Source: CAZMNY01 sp964567745 (GTDB lineage Bacteria; Planctomycetota; Planctomycetia; Pirellulales; Pirellulaceae). Taken from it: a stretch of 64,000 bases of DNA. Every line of letters begins with the position of its first letter. Positions within the stretch are counted from its first letter, which is position 1. The position numbers and the translations under genes are program-made. The DNA is taken from positions 81,806 to 145,805 of the forward strand of contig CAZMNY010000019.1 of NCBI GenBank assembly GCA_964567745.1, in the 5' to 3' direction. The notes below the pieces were generated by a model. The model did no database searches and was not told where the DNA came from. It saw only the letters and a program-made list of their open reading frames with translations. Positions 9,298 to 19,578 of the stretch are shown here, in pieces.

Positions 9298-9802
9298 CCA
9301 GAATGGGCTTTCGTTTTGGAGCGGCGTGAGACGTGCGTTCGGTTGTGCGATGCCGGGTCGGATTTGGGGCTCCGACGCGTCCAACACACAGAATGGCGAG
9401 ACGCCGCGGCAAGAGCATTGATTCTAAACCAGCCCCACGGTGAGAAAAGGCCCCAAGCGACTCGCCAACAATCGGCGAGGATCGAAGTGGAATACCCGCC
9501 GAGTCCTTGGCCGATCGAACTTCTAGGATGATCGCTCGGTTTCGCTTGGGAATAAGCGAATCGTCGGTTGGATCATCTCAATCAGGCGAGGTGAAAGCGA
9601 GGGCCAGGCCGGTTTTCTTGCAAATCGCCTAATAAAACGACCGATTCATCGTCTTTTTGATAGGAAGACGCGAGAACGACCTGCCGTTTCCGCCAGCTGC
9701 TTCGACCTGATCCAACCAATACGCATCCAACGCAACGCATCCAACGCAACTCATCCAACGCAACTCATCCAACGCAACTCATCCAACGCAAAGGTGTCAG
9801 CC
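9298..9802. other. Divergent intergenic region
   Basis: This region separates the YhaM-like gene (minus) from the VWA lipoprotein gene (plus). Apart from the 14-base tandem repeat at 9724-9793 I see no gene, RNA or convincing promoter. Open frames inside it have the Arg-rich composition of non-coding frames. Confidence 0.5.
9724..9793 (+). repeat. Five tandem copies of a 14-base repeat
   Basis: The unit CATCCAACGCAACT occurs five times head to tail; copies 1 and 5 differ at the end. The array stops 9 bases before the lipoprotein start codon, and its last copy supplies part of the AAAGG ribosome-binding site. It is therefore in the promoter or 5' leader of that gene. Confidence 0.95.
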
Positions 9803-11476
9803 ATGTCCAAGATCCGATTCGCAACGATTGCAGTCATGCTTGGGTTTACTCTCCTCTTCCTAGGTTGTGCCGAGCAAGCCGTCGTGCCAACGGCCAACCC
9901 CGCGGTCGCCGAGAAGACTGACTCCCTTTCGTTCGACATGCCGTCTGGCGGGGGTGACGGCGCGGCGCCCATAGCGTCGCCTACCAGGTCTCCGGACCCC
10001 ACGAGCTCGGCCGGAGCGACCAAAAACTCGAGCACGCGCCTCGCCGCCAAAGAATCGCCGGCCGAATCGACAACTGGGCCGGCAGAAGGTGGCCTCGTCG
10101 AGTCGAGTGACAAAGCGTCATCGGACGAATCGATCCGACCGCCGCGCGAGGAATCGGAAAGCCGACGGCAAATGCAAGCCGGCCTGCTGACCGCCGGGAG
10201 CTTCGATGATCATCAGCGCTACGGACATTTCCAAGAGTTTCTCTCGAAGAGCCAGCAGAACGACCCCAGCGAGACGCTACCGCGAATGGCAATCGGCCGC
10301 CGCGCAATTATTCATGTCCACAACGGGCAAGGCGAACCGATTTCGGCCGCGCGGGTCGTCGTTTCTTCCAAGCAATCGCAACAAGTCTTGTTGGACACGA
10401 AGACCGGAAGTGATGGGAGAACGCTGTTCCTGACCGGAATCGACCACCAAGGCGCATCGTCGCTCGAGTACGACGTTACCGTCACGCCGCCCAACTCCGC
10501 GTCAATCACGCAGACAATGAACACGGAGACAGAACTCTGGCGAATCGAATCGCAAGACGCGCAAACCGCTCGCCCGCAAAAGCTCGACCTCGCCCTCGTG
10601 ATCGACGCGACTGGCAGCATGGGTGACGAACTCAACTATCTCAAGATTGAAATCGACCACATCGCGACAACCGTCAAACGGATGTTCCCTAACGTCGATC
10701 AACGCTACTCGCTCATCGTCTACCGAGATGCGGGTGACACCTATGTGACTCGAGTTTTCGACTTCACCAATTCGCTCTCCACCTTTCGTTCCACTTTGTC
10801 GAAGCAGAGCGCGTCGGGCGGCGGCGACTATCCGGAAGCCATGCACTTGGCCATGGAAAACGCGGGACAACTCAACTGGCGCGGCGGCAACACCTCTCGC
10901 GTGATGTTCCTCATCGGCGACGCGCCGCCTCACGACGAAGACGCAGGCCGAACACTGGCGGCGGCAAAAACACTTCGCCAAAAAAATGTTCGTGTCTTTC
11001 CGATCGCGGCAAGCGGCGCTGCTTGGAAGGCTGAATACGTACTTCGCTCAATGGCCTTTCTAACGATGGGACAGTACTTGTTCCTCACCGATCACTCCGG
11101 CGTCGGCAACCCGCACGCCGCGCCGCACGTTCCGGACTATCAAGTCGAACATCTCAATCGCTTGATGGTTCGAATGGTTGCTCAGGAGCTGGCTGGCAAG
11201 AAGCTGGCCCCGCAAGAAGTCATCGCGATCGAACGAGGCGACGCGTCGCCTCTGCAATTTCAACCGCTTCAACCTCTCGCACAACAAGTTGGCGCCAACG
11301 TGATTCAGCCTGTCAATCAGCAAATGATCTGCGGAGTCACCGCCCCGGTTCGCCGCGACGTCTACTTTTTCTCACTTAGTGATCTGCCGATCGATCGGCT
11401 CACATTCAAGTGGATGGTTTACGGTGTTGCGATCTGTGGGATCATCGCCCTTGGTTGTGTCGCCTCACGCCTGTAG
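9803..11476 (+). CDS. VWA-domain lipoprotein with a C-terminal membrane segment
   Basis: The 557-residue protein starts with a lipoprotein signal (MSKIRFATIAVM then LFLGC; Cys22 is the lipidation residue). A Ser/Pro/Ala-rich linker to about residue 120 follows. A von Willebrand A domain carries the MIDAS DATGS at 268-272 and GGGDYPEAM. The last 25 residues form a hydrophobic helix. Similar VWA proteins act in metal-dependent protein-protein contacts in the envelope; the ligand is unknown. ATG 9803 is chosen because AAAGG lies 8 bases upstream; a GTG 9 bases earlier is less likely. It is monocistronic and faces the globin gene. Confidence 0.75.
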   Translation: MSKIRFATIAVMLGFTLLFLGCAEQAVVPTANPAVAEKTDSLSFDMPSGGGDGAAPIASPTRSPDPTSSAGATKNSSTRLAAKESPAESTTGPAEGGLVESSDKASSDESIRPPREESESRRQMQAGLLTAGSFDDHQRYGHFQEFLSKSQQNDPSETLPRMAIGRRAIIHVHNGQGEPISAARVVVSSKQSQQVLLDTKTGSDGRTLFLTGIDHQGASSLEYDVTVTPPNSASITQTMNTETELWRIESQDAQTARPQKLDLALVIDATGSMGDELNYLKIEIDHIATTVKRMFPNVDQRYSLIVYRDAGDTYVTRVFDFTNSLSTFRSTLSKQSASGGGDYPEAMHLAMENAGQLNWRGGNTSRVMFLIGDAPPHDEDAGRTLAAAKTLRQKNVRVFPIAASGAAWKAEYVLRSMAFLTMGQYLFLTDHSGVGNPHAAPHVPDYQVEHLNRLMVRMVAQELAGKKLAPQEVIAIERGDASPLQFQPLQPLAQQVGANVIQPVNQQMICGVTAPVRRDVYFFSLSDLPIDRLTFKWMVYGVAICGIIALGCVASRL

Positions 11477-11547
11477 ACGAGTCGACGAACTGGCCTGGCC
11501 TGGCTTGGCTCATTTTTTTGCCTTCGCCAGCAGAGGCTGAGACTAGC

Positions 11548-11925
11548 TCAGCACTCGACGATTTCCGCTTTGGTCGATTCGATGAAGCCGAGAACGTCTT
11601 GTCTCTCTCGATCGGCCAAGTCGAAATGTTTCAGCGTCGCTTTCAAGTGACCAATGAAACTCTCCCAATCGGCTTCGCTGATGGCCATCCCTTTGTGAGT
11701 CAGCTCCATGCTGCGGCCGGTGTAGTACATCGGCCCGCCAGCGTTGTGGCAAAGGAAGTCGATGAGTAACTGTTTTTCTCTTTCAACCCCGTCGGCGCCG
11801 CGGTTCTGCCAGAATCGCCCCAGTAGTGAATCGGACTGCAGTCGGGGCAGCAGATTTCCGGCGACGGCCGCGATCGCGTCGTATCCGCCGAGCCGATCGT
11901 AAAGGCAATCATCGGAGTTCGACAT
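11548..11925 (-). CDS. glbN: Truncated haemoglobin (group I-like)
   Basis: The 125-residue globin begins LYDRLGGYDAIAAV, the signature of 2-on-2 truncated haemoglobins. It contains GGPMYYTGRSM and the proximal histidine in THKGM. Family members bind haem and act in oxygen or nitric-oxide chemistry. Length is typical of the single-domain form. It is a lone gene, convergent with the VWA lipoprotein gene. The group I assignment rests on length and the GGP motif; an assignment to another group is possible. Confidence 0.88.
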   Translation of the reverse strand: MSNSDDCLYDRLGGYDAIAAVAGNLLPRLQSDSLLGRFWQNRGADGVEREKQLLIDFLCHNAGGPMYYTGRSMELTHKGMAISEADWESFIGHLKATLKHFDLADRERQDVLGFIESTKAEIVEC

Positions 11926-12245
11926 AGTTCGTCCTTTTTTGTGAATCTGCAGCTGTTGGTCGGTAGTTGAGGTTAGCAGGGTCCGGCCTCGTTGCCACTG
12001 AGGGTGAGAAAATTACCGCCTGAGCATCGTTGCAAGCGTCTCGGCCGAAGGCAATTCCAGTTCGTTGCCGCCTCCACATGCGGATCGCGAGTCTCCTTGG
12101 ACAGACGCCTGCCTAGCATTGCTAGCATGACGGCGATCTTGGTGTTCGCGGGCGGATTTGCTACAAGGTCGCTGACAAAAGGAATGACGGGGTTCGCGAC
12201 GTTCATGTCAAGCGAAGCGGGTCTGGATTATCGGGATGGAGCCCA
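11926..12245. other. Divergent intergenic region
   Basis: About 320 bases separate the globin gene (minus) from the ABC transporter gene (plus). Short open frames on both strands lack ribosome-binding sites and protein-like composition. I see nothing further that I can support. Confidence 0.45.
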
Positions 12246-14237
12246 ATGAACAACTTTTGGCGAGCCATCGGCTTGGCTTCGCGTCATCGTCTCCTGCTCT
12301 TCGGCATCGTGACGACGTCGGCTATCGTGGCGTTGTTCTGGGGTGCCAATATCGGTGCCGTCTACCCCGTCATCGAAGTCGTCTTTCAGAAGAAATCGCT
12401 CCAAAAAGAAGTGGAGCGGGGAATCGATCAAGCGGCGGCGACTCATCTCGAGTCGTTCGTGAGACTGCTGGAACTGGATAACAAAATCGCCGAGGCAAAT
12501 GCCTGGCGGTTCGACCAGCGGAGCGAGCGACTCACGGCGAGAATAAAGTTCGGATTCCAGACGGTATTTGTGGCGACGATCCAATCGGCCAAACCTGTCG
12601 TCTTGCCAAGGCTTCCTCACAAGCCTTTTTACGCGCTGGCGATGGTCGTCGCGTTCTTGCTGTTGGGCACAATCATCAAGTGCGTCTTTCTCGCCTGGAA
12701 CATGTATCTCGTAGCTCAACTCGCTCAGCTAACTACGCTCGAACTGCGCACGGAATTCTACCGGCGAACGTTGCAGATGGAGCTGAGCGCTTTCGACGAG
12801 CACAACACCGGCGCGCTGATGGCTCGGTTCACCAACGACATGGCGAACATCACGAACGGAGTCGGCACGGTATTTGGCAAGACGTTACGCGAACCGTTGA
12901 AGATGATTGTCTGTTTCCTCGGTGCCGCCTTAATCAGTTGGCGATTGCTGCTGCTTTCGCTCGTCATCGCGCCGTTGTGTATGGCGGTCATGTACTTCCT
13001 GGCCAAATCGATCAAGCGTGCAAATCGCCGCGCGATGGAGGAGATGTCGCGAGTCTACAGTCGCTTGGCCGAATCGTTTGCCGGAATCGCCGTCGTCAAA
13101 GCGTACACGATGGAGCGAGTTGAGCGGAGTCGCTTCTTGCAGACGGCTCGACAGCTCTACTACAAGACACTGCGGATCACCTACTACGGCGCTCTGACTC
13201 GATCGAACAATGAAATGCTCGGCGTTTGCATCATCTGTCTCTCCTTGCTGGCCGGCGGTTATCTCGTGCTCACGGGCGACGTCAAGCTGATGGGTATCAA
13301 GATGGCTCATCAACCGTTCACGATTGGCTCGATGATGTTGTTCTACGGATTCCTCATCGGCGTAAGCGATCCGGCGAGAAAACTGGCTGACGTTTTCAAT
13401 CAACTGCAAAGCGCCTCGGCCGCGGCCGACCGTGTCTACCCGATGCTCGACCGTAAACCCACCATAGTCGATCCGAAGCGGCCCAGACGGCTGCTCGAAG
13501 GGCCTCAGGATTTAGTCTTTGAAGACGTCAGTTTCGCATACCAGCCGAACCAAATTGTTCTCAATAACTTCAGTCTCAATATCCGCGCGGGTGAGACCGT
13601 AGCGATTGTCGGACCGAATGGTTGCGGCAAAAGCACTTTGATGAACTTGTTGCTTAGGTTTTACGATCCGCTTTCGGGTGAGGTCAGTTGGGGCGGGATC
13701 AATCTTCGCGACGTGAAAAGGCGTGATCTGCGAAAGCGAATCGCATTGGTCACCCAGCAGACGTGGCTGTTCGACGACACGATCGCCAACAACATCCGCT
13801 ACGGCTCGCCGCATGCATCGGATGAGCAAGTTGTGGAAGCAGCCCAGCAAGCATTTGCCGATGGCTTTATCGACGCCATGCCCGAGGGATACGAAACGGT
13901 TGTGGGCGAAGCGGGCGGCAGACTGTCAGGCGGACAACGCCAACGTATCGCTATGGCAAGGGCCTTCCTGCGAGATCCCGATCTCTTGATCTTGGACGAG
14001 GCGACAAGCCAGGTCGACCAACAAAGCGAACGATTGATTCAAAATGCGATCGACAAGTTCGCGGCGACGCGAACATGCCTGTTCATCACCCACCGGATGT
14101 CGGCTTGCGTCCATGCCGATAAGATCGTCGTCATCGAAGACGGCCGGCTTATCGCGACCGGTCGCCATGAAGACCTGCTCAATTCCTGCCCGATGTACCA
14201 GCGGCTCAGCCTGTCGAATCTCAAGAAGTCGGCATAA
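12246..14237 (+). CDS. ABC transporter, fused permease and ATPase (MsbA/LmrA type)
   Basis: The 663-residue half-transporter has a transmembrane domain in residues ~20-390 and a nucleotide-binding domain in ~410-650. The latter has Walker A GPNGCGKST, signature LSGGQRQRIAMARA and Walker B LLILDEATSQVD. Between the first two membrane helices (about residues 45-125) lies an unusually long polar segment compared with MsbA. Half-transporters of this class dimerise and export lipids, drugs or peptides; the substrate cannot be told. The gene stands alone and ends in a hairpin shared with the opposite kinase gene. Confidence 0.88.
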   Translation: MNNFWRAIGLASRHRLLLFGIVTTSAIVALFWGANIGAVYPVIEVVFQKKSLQKEVERGIDQAAATHLESFVRLLELDNKIAEANAWRFDQRSERLTARIKFGFQTVFVATIQSAKPVVLPRLPHKPFYALAMVVAFLLLGTIIKCVFLAWNMYLVAQLAQLTTLELRTEFYRRTLQMELSAFDEHNTGALMARFTNDMANITNGVGTVFGKTLREPLKMIVCFLGAALISWRLLLLSLVIAPLCMAVMYFLAKSIKRANRRAMEEMSRVYSRLAESFAGIAVVKAYTMERVERSRFLQTARQLYYKTLRITYYGALTRSNNEMLGVCIICLSLLAGGYLVLTGDVKLMGIKMAHQPFTIGSMMLFYGFLIGVSDPARKLADVFNQLQSASAAADRVYPMLDRKPTIVDPKRPRRLLEGPQDLVFEDVSFAYQPNQIVLNNFSLNIRAGETVAIVGPNGCGKSTLMNLLLRFYDPLSGEVSWGGINLRDVKRRDLRKRIALVTQQTWLFDDTIANNIRYGSPHASDEQVVEAAQQAFADGFIDAMPEGYETVVGEAGGRLSGGQRQRIAMARAFLRDPDLLILDEATSQVDQQSERLIQNAIDKFAATRTCLFITHRMSACVHADKIVVIEDGRLIATGRHEDLLNSCPMYQRLSLSNLKKSA

Positions 14238-14251
14238 GCAAAGTGAGCAAG

Positions 14252-14270
14252 AAAGGGGAGGCACCCCTTT
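14252..14270. terminator. Bidirectional terminator between convergent genes
   Basis: AAAGGGG (14252-14258) and CCCCTTT (14264-14270) form a 7-bp perfect stem with a 5-base loop. The T-rich end makes it terminator-like on the plus strand after the ABC transporter gene, and the 5' As give U residues on the other strand. It touches the stop codon of the minus-strand kinase gene. Confidence 0.65.
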
Positions 14271-14934
14271 AATTCGGGTGAATTGCGACTCGCAACTGCG
14301 AGCCTCCTAGTTCGCTCGGGCCGAACTCGGTCTGACCGCCTAGTGCTTCAACTCGTTCCTGGATGCCTCGAAGCCCGACACCAGCGAGCGGAGCGGCCTT
14401 CAATTCCGCCGAGCCGATTCCATTGTCGTCGACCGTCAACACGAGCAGGTTGCCATCGGCGAACAGTTTGAGTTCAACGATTTTCGCGTTGCTATGTTTG
14501 ACCGCGTTCGTCAGCCCCTCTTGGGCAATTCGATAGAGAGCGGTTTCCAAGTCCTCGCCGAGCGGTGGCAAGTCATCGCTTTCGAAAGAAAATGACGGAT
14601 CTGAGCTGCCGTCCATGGCTTGGCACAAATTGTCAAGCGCGCCGGACAATCCGAGTTTCTCCAGTTCGGGCGGGCGAAGGCCGTTGATCAAGGCGCGACA
14701 CTCAAGAATCGACTTTCGCAGCAACTCGACCGATTGTCCCAAAGCATCGGCCACACTTTCGTGTCGACCGGCCTCAAGGTCCCGCGTTGCGGCCTCCAGA
14801 AACATCAGGGCGGCAGTTGTCTCCTGAACAATGCCGTCATGAATTTCCAAAGCGACCCAGCGGCGGTCGCGCTTGAAGAATTCGAGCAACTCAAGTGCGA
14901 TGATTTCGTCGTCAGGCGTTTCGCGTGCAGCCAT
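14269..14934 (-). CDS. Soluble NarL-type sensor histidine kinase (HisKA_3)
   Basis: The 221-residue kinase has the HisKA_3 dimerisation/phosphoacceptor helix with EIHDGIVQE (His32), the LRPPELEKLGL segment, and a HATPase domain with NAVKHSNA, DDNGIGS and GLRGIQERV. There is no membrane or sensory domain, so the input must come from another protein or from very short N-terminal contacts. No LuxR-type response regulator gene is adjacent, making it an orphan kinase. It follows xylA on the same strand after 53 bases and may share its transcript. Confidence 0.85.
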   Translation of the reverse strand: MAARETPDDEIIALELLEFFKRDRRWVALEIHDGIVQETTAALMFLEAATRDLEAGRHESVADALGQSVELLRKSILECRALINGLRPPELEKLGLSGALDNLCQAMDGSSDPSFSFESDDLPPLGEDLETALYRIAQEGLTNAVKHSNAKIVELKLFADGNLLVLTVDDNGIGSAELKAAPLAGVGLRGIQERVEALGGQTEFGPSELGGSQLRVAIHPN

Positions 14935-14987
14935 CCGCCTGCTCCATCGTTGCTCGACGTTTCATGAAACGATGTCCAACTCGTCTC

Positions 14988-16298
<1,311 letters not shown>

Positions 16299-16461
16299 CG
16301 TGCTACCTACTCTTAGTCGTTTCTGTCTACTCAGTCGTTCTGTCAGCAATTCAGCCCGTATCGTCTCAAATCAGCGTCACTCTGGCAACGACCGAGAGAG
16401 GCCGTTTTTTCGGCAACCCAGAATGCCGCATACGAATCGCCGCCCAGTAGAACAACGCGTC

Positions 16462-17862
16462 TTACAATTCCAATTGCGACGGCGCCGGCTTCATTCCGCT
16501 GCGATGTTGGTCAGCCACTTTCTGCAACTCCTTGATCGCATCGGCGTGTTTTTCCGCGACGTTATATTTTTCTGACGGATCGTGTTCGAGGTTGAAGAGC
16601 AGGGGAGTGTCATGCTTTTCCGGCGTTCGCTGCCCATAGCCCGATTGAGTCTGAAGGTGCATCTTCCACGGTCCTTTTCGAACGGCGAAGAGGCGGTAAC
16701 CTCGGTAATAGAAATACGCTTCGCGTTTGCTTGCCCCCGTGCCTTTAAGAACTGGCGTCAAGTCGAAACTGTCGAGCGTTCGGTCCTTGGGTAATTCGGC
16801 ACCGGCGAGTGAATGGAAGGTGGCGAAGAGGTCCATCGTGCCCGCAATGTTGGTCGAGACGCTGGCGGCTTTGATCGTTTCCGGCCACCAAGCGATGGTC
16901 GGCTCGCGCATCCCGCCTTCCCAAGTGCTGCCTTTGCCTCCTCGCAGCAAGCCGGCCGAACCTCCATGTTCGTTAAACGGGAGCCAAGGGCCGTTATCCG
17001 ACGTGAACACGACCAGCGTATTCGTATCGAGTTTCAGCTCGCGCAGCGTGTTGAGAATCTGTCCGACGCTCCAGTCGATCTCTTCAATCACGTCGCCGTA
17101 AAGTCCTCGCTTGCTCTTTCCAGACGTCTCGTCGGAGGCGAAGAGCGGAACGTGAGGCATGCTATGAGGCAGGTAAACCAAGAACGGGTCCTTCTGGTGC
17201 TGGCGAATAAATCGAACAGCTTCTTCAGTGTATCGTCGAGTAATCGTGGTTTGATCAGCCGGTCGCTCGACAATTTTTGTTCCGCGCATGATCGGAACAT
17301 TCCAGTAGGACGTCTTCGGTTCGAGAAACGCAGCTCGACCCTTGGGCGCGTTCGGCACTCGATCCATATCGTTCGAGTACGGAATGCCAAAGTACTCGTC
17401 AAATCCGTTGTTCGTGGGAAGGTAGGGCGGCAGGTGGCCAAGATGCCATTTTCCAAAACAGCCTGTCGCGTACCCTTTGGCTTTCAGCGCTTCGGCAATG
17501 GTGATCTCATCGGCCTGGATGCCGCCTTTCGAGTTTGGAAAAAGCACTCGACGCTTGTCGCTGCACATCCCATTTCGAGCTGGCAGGCGTCCTGTCATCA
17601 GAGCGGCGCGACTGGGAGTGCAAACGGGCGAGGCGGAATAGAACTGGGTCAACTTCATTCCCTCGGCCGCCATTCGATCCAGGTTCGGCGTCTTGATCGT
17701 CGGGTGACCGTAGCATCCGAGATCGCCATAGCCCAAGTCGTCGCAAAAAATGACGACGAAGTTCGGAGTCTCGGCCGCTACAAGCGGTTTGGTCCATCCG
17801 GCCGAAATGGTAAACGCAAAAAGAAGAACGAGTAAGGCGATTCTCGGTGTTGGTCGAGTCAT
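16462..17862 (-). CDS. Secreted sulfatase (formylglycine-dependent)
   Basis: The 466-residue protein has a signal peptide (MTRPTPRIALLVLLFAF, cleavage near VAA-ET) and an alkaline-phosphatase-superfamily sulfatase domain. The active-site motif CTPSRAALMTGR contains the Cys that is converted to formylglycine. DDLGYGDLGCYG provides calcium ligands. It therefore hydrolyses sulfate esters outside the cytoplasm; the polysaccharide or glycan substrate is unknown. Planctomycetes typically encode many such enzymes. ATG 17862 gives a clean signal peptide. Confidence 0.93.
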   Translation of the reverse strand: MTRPTPRIALLVLLFAFTISAGWTKPLVAAETPNFVVIFCDDLGYGDLGCYGHPTIKTPNLDRMAAEGMKLTQFYSASPVCTPSRAALMTGRLPARNGMCSDKRRVLFPNSKGGIQADEITIAEALKAKGYATGCFGKWHLGHLPPYLPTNNGFDEYFGIPYSNDMDRVPNAPKGRAAFLEPKTSYWNVPIMRGTKIVERPADQTTITRRYTEEAVRFIRQHQKDPFLVYLPHSMPHVPLFASDETSGKSKRGLYGDVIEEIDWSVGQILNTLRELKLDTNTLVVFTSDNGPWLPFNEHGGSAGLLRGGKGSTWEGGMREPTIAWWPETIKAASVSTNIAGTMDLFATFHSLAGAELPKDRTLDSFDLTPVLKGTGASKREAYFYYRGYRLFAVRKGPWKMHLQTQSGYGQRTPEKHDTPLLFNLEHDPSEKYNVAEKHADAIKELQKVADQHRSGMKPAPSQLEL

Positions 17863-17951
17863 GGTGAGTTCACTTATACAGAGGATGAAAGCTGATCTGT
17901 TGAGTTTAGCCAAGCTGAAATCGAGTGTTGTTCCGTTGGCTTTTGACGTTT

Positions 17952-18749
17952 CTAGTCCGTGGTCATGTTGAGCACCCAGTCGCCGAACTTGGGGCTTAAT
18001 TGGGCGAGCGCGAAGAGCAGTTTAGCTTTGGCGGGCAAGATTAATTCGGGGCGTCGACTGTCACAACCGCTTACGATCTTCTCGGCAACGCGTTTCGGAT
18101 CGAGCCCTTTGAGCTTGGTTCCTCCGCCCGGCTTGATGGCCGAATCGGGAAGCGATGTGGCTTGATCTTCGTAGCGGCGGCCGGCGTCATCTCGAAGCAA
18201 GGGCCCTGGGCAAACGAGCATCACGTGCACCCCGTCGTCTTTCAATTCCAATCGCAATTGGTGGGCGTACGCGGCCACGGCGAATTTCGACGGCGGATAC
18301 GAGCCGAGATAGCGATTGGCCGTTTTGGATGCCAGTGAGCCGATGAAGACGATACTGCCCTTGGAGTCGATAATGGCCGGCGCTGCGGCCTGCGTGCCGT
18401 GCACGGCTGTCATGAAATTGGTCTCGAGAGCATCGCGGAATTGCTCCGGCGTCGTTTGCAATGCGGCGCCGCGAGAGGAGACGCCAACGTTGTTGACCCA
18501 AACATCGATGCGCCCGAATTGATCTCGTATCGCGTCGGCGGCCGTCTTCATCTCGATGCTGGCTGTCGCGTCGGCGACTCGCGTGCTGATCTTCGCCGAG
18601 CCTGTCTTGCTCGCCTCCGCCAGTCGCTCGGCGTTGCGGCCGAGGATGACCACCTGAGCTTGTTTGGCAGCGAAAGCCGTTGCGATCGAAAGACCGAGAC
18701 CCGCCGATCCGCCAGCAACAACGACCACTTTCTGATCCCAGCCACTCAT
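17952..18749 (-). CDS. Short-chain dehydrogenase/reductase
   Basis: The 265-residue SDR begins with a Rossmann nucleotide site (VVVAGGSAGLGLSIA). It has NNVG near residue 85, a catalytic Ser in GSLASK and the Tyr-x3-Lys pair in YPPSK. The specific substrate is unknown; the length and the PG-rich C-terminal region fit classical SDRs. Its ATG at 18749 overlaps the stop of the upstream gene in the sequence ATGA, so translation is coupled to the DUF6174-like protein. No pathway neighbour identifies the substrate. Confidence 0.88.
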   Translation of the reverse strand: MSGWDQKVVVVAGGSAGLGLSIATAFAAKQAQVVILGRNAERLAEASKTGSAKISTRVADATASIEMKTAADAIRDQFGRIDVWVNNVGVSSRGAALQTTPEQFRDALETNFMTAVHGTQAAAPAIIDSKGSIVFIGSLASKTANRYLGSYPPSKFAVAAYAHQLRLELKDDGVHVMLVCPGPLLRDDAGRRYEDQATSLPDSAIKPGGGTKLKGLDPKRVAEKIVSGCDSRRPELILPAKAKLLFALAQLSPKFGDWVLNMTTD

Positions 18750-19297
18750 GAAGTGATCGTCTCCAGCACAGCGCGCGACACTATTGGCAAACAATGGGTG
18801 GTGCGCCGCTGCGTTGACGATTCATCGGGGCGCGGTTGAGCTTGGCACGTCTCATCTTCGTCATCGGGAGCGATTGTTCCGTCCGATAAATTGTCGCTGT
18901 CAGTTTCTGTGACCTTAAATTTGGTGACCTGCCACGAGACGCTTCGATTGTTGCCAAAGCGAACTTGTTCAAGCCGGTGGTACCTCAATGGGTAGCCCCA
19001 CTGCGAGTCAAATTCAGCTCGCAACTCCAAATGAAGCGTGTCGGATTGTTCGCGGCCTTGTTCCGAACGCCGCAGATGCTCGACATCGCTTGCCATGGTG
19101 GAGAACATCCCGTTGATGCTCCATGTGCCCAACGTGCGGCGTTGCCTGAGCGGTCGGCCGTTTCGCAGCGCTTTTCTCGCGATTCCCTTTCGAACCTCCA
19201 CGTGATACTTGGCGGGTTGTAATCCCTTGACCTCAATTTCCACGTCATAGTCGTCAATGGGCACCTCGTTCCAGCGGTCTCTGGCTTCGTCAAACAA
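18746..19297 (-). CDS. DUF6174-like protein, probably membrane-anchored; start uncertain
   Basis: The C-terminal ~150 residues resemble DUF6174: DYDVEIEV, a VEVRKG strand, a TWSINGMF segment and GYPLRYHRL. A TTG at 19297 would give 183 residues. The same frame stays open upstream to 19558 and encodes a convincing membrane helix (AIVLGAILGLAGTIAYY, about 19340-19390) preceded by a short basic leader. No ATG, GTG or TTG occurs in that extension. The protein is translationally coupled to the downstream dehydrogenase. Its function is unknown. Confidence 0.6.
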   Translation of the reverse strand: MFDEARDRWNEVPIDDYDVEIEVKGLQPAKYHVEVRKGIARKALRNGRPLRQRRTLGTWSINGMFSTMASDVEHLRRSEQGREQSDTLHLELRAEFDSQWGYPLRYHRLEQVRFGNNRSVSWQVTKFKVTETDSDNLSDGTIAPDDEDETCQAQPRPDESSTQRRTTHCLPIVSRAVLETITS

Positions 19298-19578
19298 GGC
19301 TGACGTGAGAATCGGCGTAGGCGACGCATTGGCGTAGCGATAGTAGGCAATTGTGCCGGCGAGGCCCAGTATTGCGCCTAAAACTATCGCGGTTGTCTTG
19401 GCGCGGGTCGCGCTGAGCGTCCGCGTATTCAGCTGTTTCTGATCGTCGGCGATGGTCGTATTGCCCCAATAGGCGTGAGTCTGTGAGAATGGGCCGGTCC
19501 GCTTTGTCGCCCGCGGTGGCGCAGGCTCATTTTGTCGCCGCAGAGTCGACGGGTCAACTCATGAGGAGTTTCGTCGCT

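Noticed and set aside
9724..9793. Short tandem array considered as CRISPR
   Set aside because: The 14-base units are directly adjacent with no spacers and no cas gene is present; the same holds for the arrays at 31950 and 63890.
11973..12206. 77-codon minus-strand frame between the globin and ABC transporter genes
   Set aside because: ATG without Shine-Dalgarno sequence, and a second overlapping frame of similar length on the other strand; nothing discriminates.
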